DNA of 64,000 bases from Jejuia sp047345485 (GTDB lineage Bacteria > Bacteroidota > Bacteroidia > Flavobacteriales > Flavobacteriaceae), in NCBI RefSeq assembly GCF_047345485.1, contig NZ_JBLFEN010000008.1, forward strand, positions 84,970-148,969. The letters run 5' to 3'. Shown in pieces: positions 63,533 through 64,000 of this stretch (positions within the stretch are counted from its first letter, which is position 1; each line of letters starts with the position of its first letter). The position numbers and the translations under genes were made by a program. The notes beneath the pieces are model-generated. The model was not told the DNA's origin. It ran no database searches and saw only the letters and a list, made by a program, of their open reading frames with translations.

Positions 63533-63812
63533 TCCGCCAATTTTAGGTTCTTCACAAGAGTCAAACATACTTATTAACAGCTTTTACTAAAATCAATAAA
63601 ATAACCATTGATTATTCTACAAGTTAAAAATAAGCATCAAAAATAAAATTCAAGCTTTTAACCTATCTGGTAATAAGTGTTAAGTAATTTTAAAAAAAAT
63701 CATATCGCAACCCCATTTAACAACAAAATTAAAATATAGATAGAAAGTATATTTGAGTGGTTTTTTTAAAAAATGTATCGAGAACATTTACATTAAACAT
63801 TTCAGTATAAAC

Positions 63813-63848
63813 CAAAAAAATCCCAATTCTAAAATTAGAATCGGGATT
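63813..63848 (-). terminator. rRNA operon terminator
   Basis: On the minus strand, AATCCCGATTCTAA and TTAGAATTGGGATT form a long stem with one G-T pair and a 2-nt loop, followed by TTTTT. It lies directly after the 5S gene. Confidence 0.88.
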
Positions 63849-63852
63849 CAAA

Positions 63853-63959
63853 AAAGGCAACGACCTACTCTCCCACAAATGTAGTACCATCGGCGCTAAT
63901 GGGCTTAACTTCTCTGTTCGGAATGGTAAGAGGTGAGCCCCATCGCTATAACCACCTTA
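63853..63959 (-). rRNA. rrf: 5S ribosomal RNA
   Basis: About 107 nt on the minus strand. Conserved 5S segments are readable: GGGGCTCACCTCTTACCATTC-type loop B region, CCGAACAGAGAAGTTAAGCCC, GATGGTACT and GGGAGAGTAGGTCG. The ends AAGG and CCTT pair. It is the last gene of an rRNA operon whose 23S and 16S genes lie beyond the right edge. The exact ends are uncertain by a few bases. Confidence 0.93.
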
Positions 63960-64000
63960 AGTTATAGCTGTTCGCTATTGGCATTTAGCCTTTAGCTTCC

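Overview
The window is AT-rich chromosomal DNA from a marine-type Flavobacteriaceae bacterium (phylum Bacteroidota). The evidence is a SusC/SusD pair with an alginate-lyase locus, TAnnTTTG-type -7 promoter elements, leaders without Shine-Dalgarno sites, a flavobacterial-style dcw cluster, and neighbours typical of the group (long-tailed FtsZ, LptC, CorC-like protein, PpiD-like isomerase, CoaX). No phage, plasmid, transposase or CRISPR array was seen.

Region 1 (1-17.7 kb, all minus strand) is an alginate polysaccharide-utilisation locus. It holds a cut-off GH88-like lipoprotein, SusD, SusC, a hybrid two-component regulator, an SDR reductase, an MFS uronate transporter, a GntR/FadR repressor, a KdgF-like cupin, a PL17 oligoalginate lyase and a PL6 alginate lyase. 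SusCD would bind and import oligosaccharides. PL6 and PL17 would cut them to unsaturated monouronate, the cupin would help linearise this to DEH, the transporter would carry it across the inner membrane, and the reductase would make KDG. KDG kinase and KDPG aldolase are not in view. Three promoters (susC, fadR, PL6) carry the same operator, a 13-bp palindromic unit TTGGTwwwCCAAA repeated head to tail 3, 2 and 2 times and overlapping the -7 box. This predicts a FadR regulon of three transcription units.

Region 2 (17.7-34.6 kb, minus) holds a 2.5-copy 102-bp tandem repeat, tRNA-Arg(TCG), a YqeY-like gene and the whole dcw cluster, in transcription order mraZ, rsmH, ftsL, ftsI, murE, mraY, murD, ftsW, murG, murC, ftsQ, ftsA, ftsZ. 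A MraZ box (three TACCAC repeats at 10-bp pitch) lies upstream of mraZ. Several intergenic repeat elements have settled inside the cluster. One forms the 5' end of the murD reading frame, and another is a three-stem element between rsmH and ftsL with a second member at 63.4 kb.

Region 3 (34.8-46.0 kb) has alternating strands: an alpha/beta hydrolase, EngB, an Ldh2-family oxidoreductase and a DUF4174 protein (+); an OppC-like permease and a C-terminal processing protease (-); then SurE, a small membrane protein, LpxB, an NlpC/P60 lipoprotein and ComEC (+).

Region 4 (46.0-54.9 kb) has two thioredoxin-fold proteins and a DPP4-type peptidase with two POT peptide transporters (-), then class II HMG-CoA reductase with a GHMP kinase (+, mevalonate pathway).

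Region 5 (55.0-62.9 kb, minus) is an envelope cluster: CoaX, an outer-membrane protein, a TPR protein, LptC, a small membrane protein, a CorC/HlyC-like protein and a PpiD-like isomerase. Region 6 (63.0-64.0 kb) has tRNA-Phe(GAA) with promoter and terminator, a long intergenic stretch holding the second three-stem element, and the 5S rRNA (minus) closing an rRNA operon that continues off the right edge.
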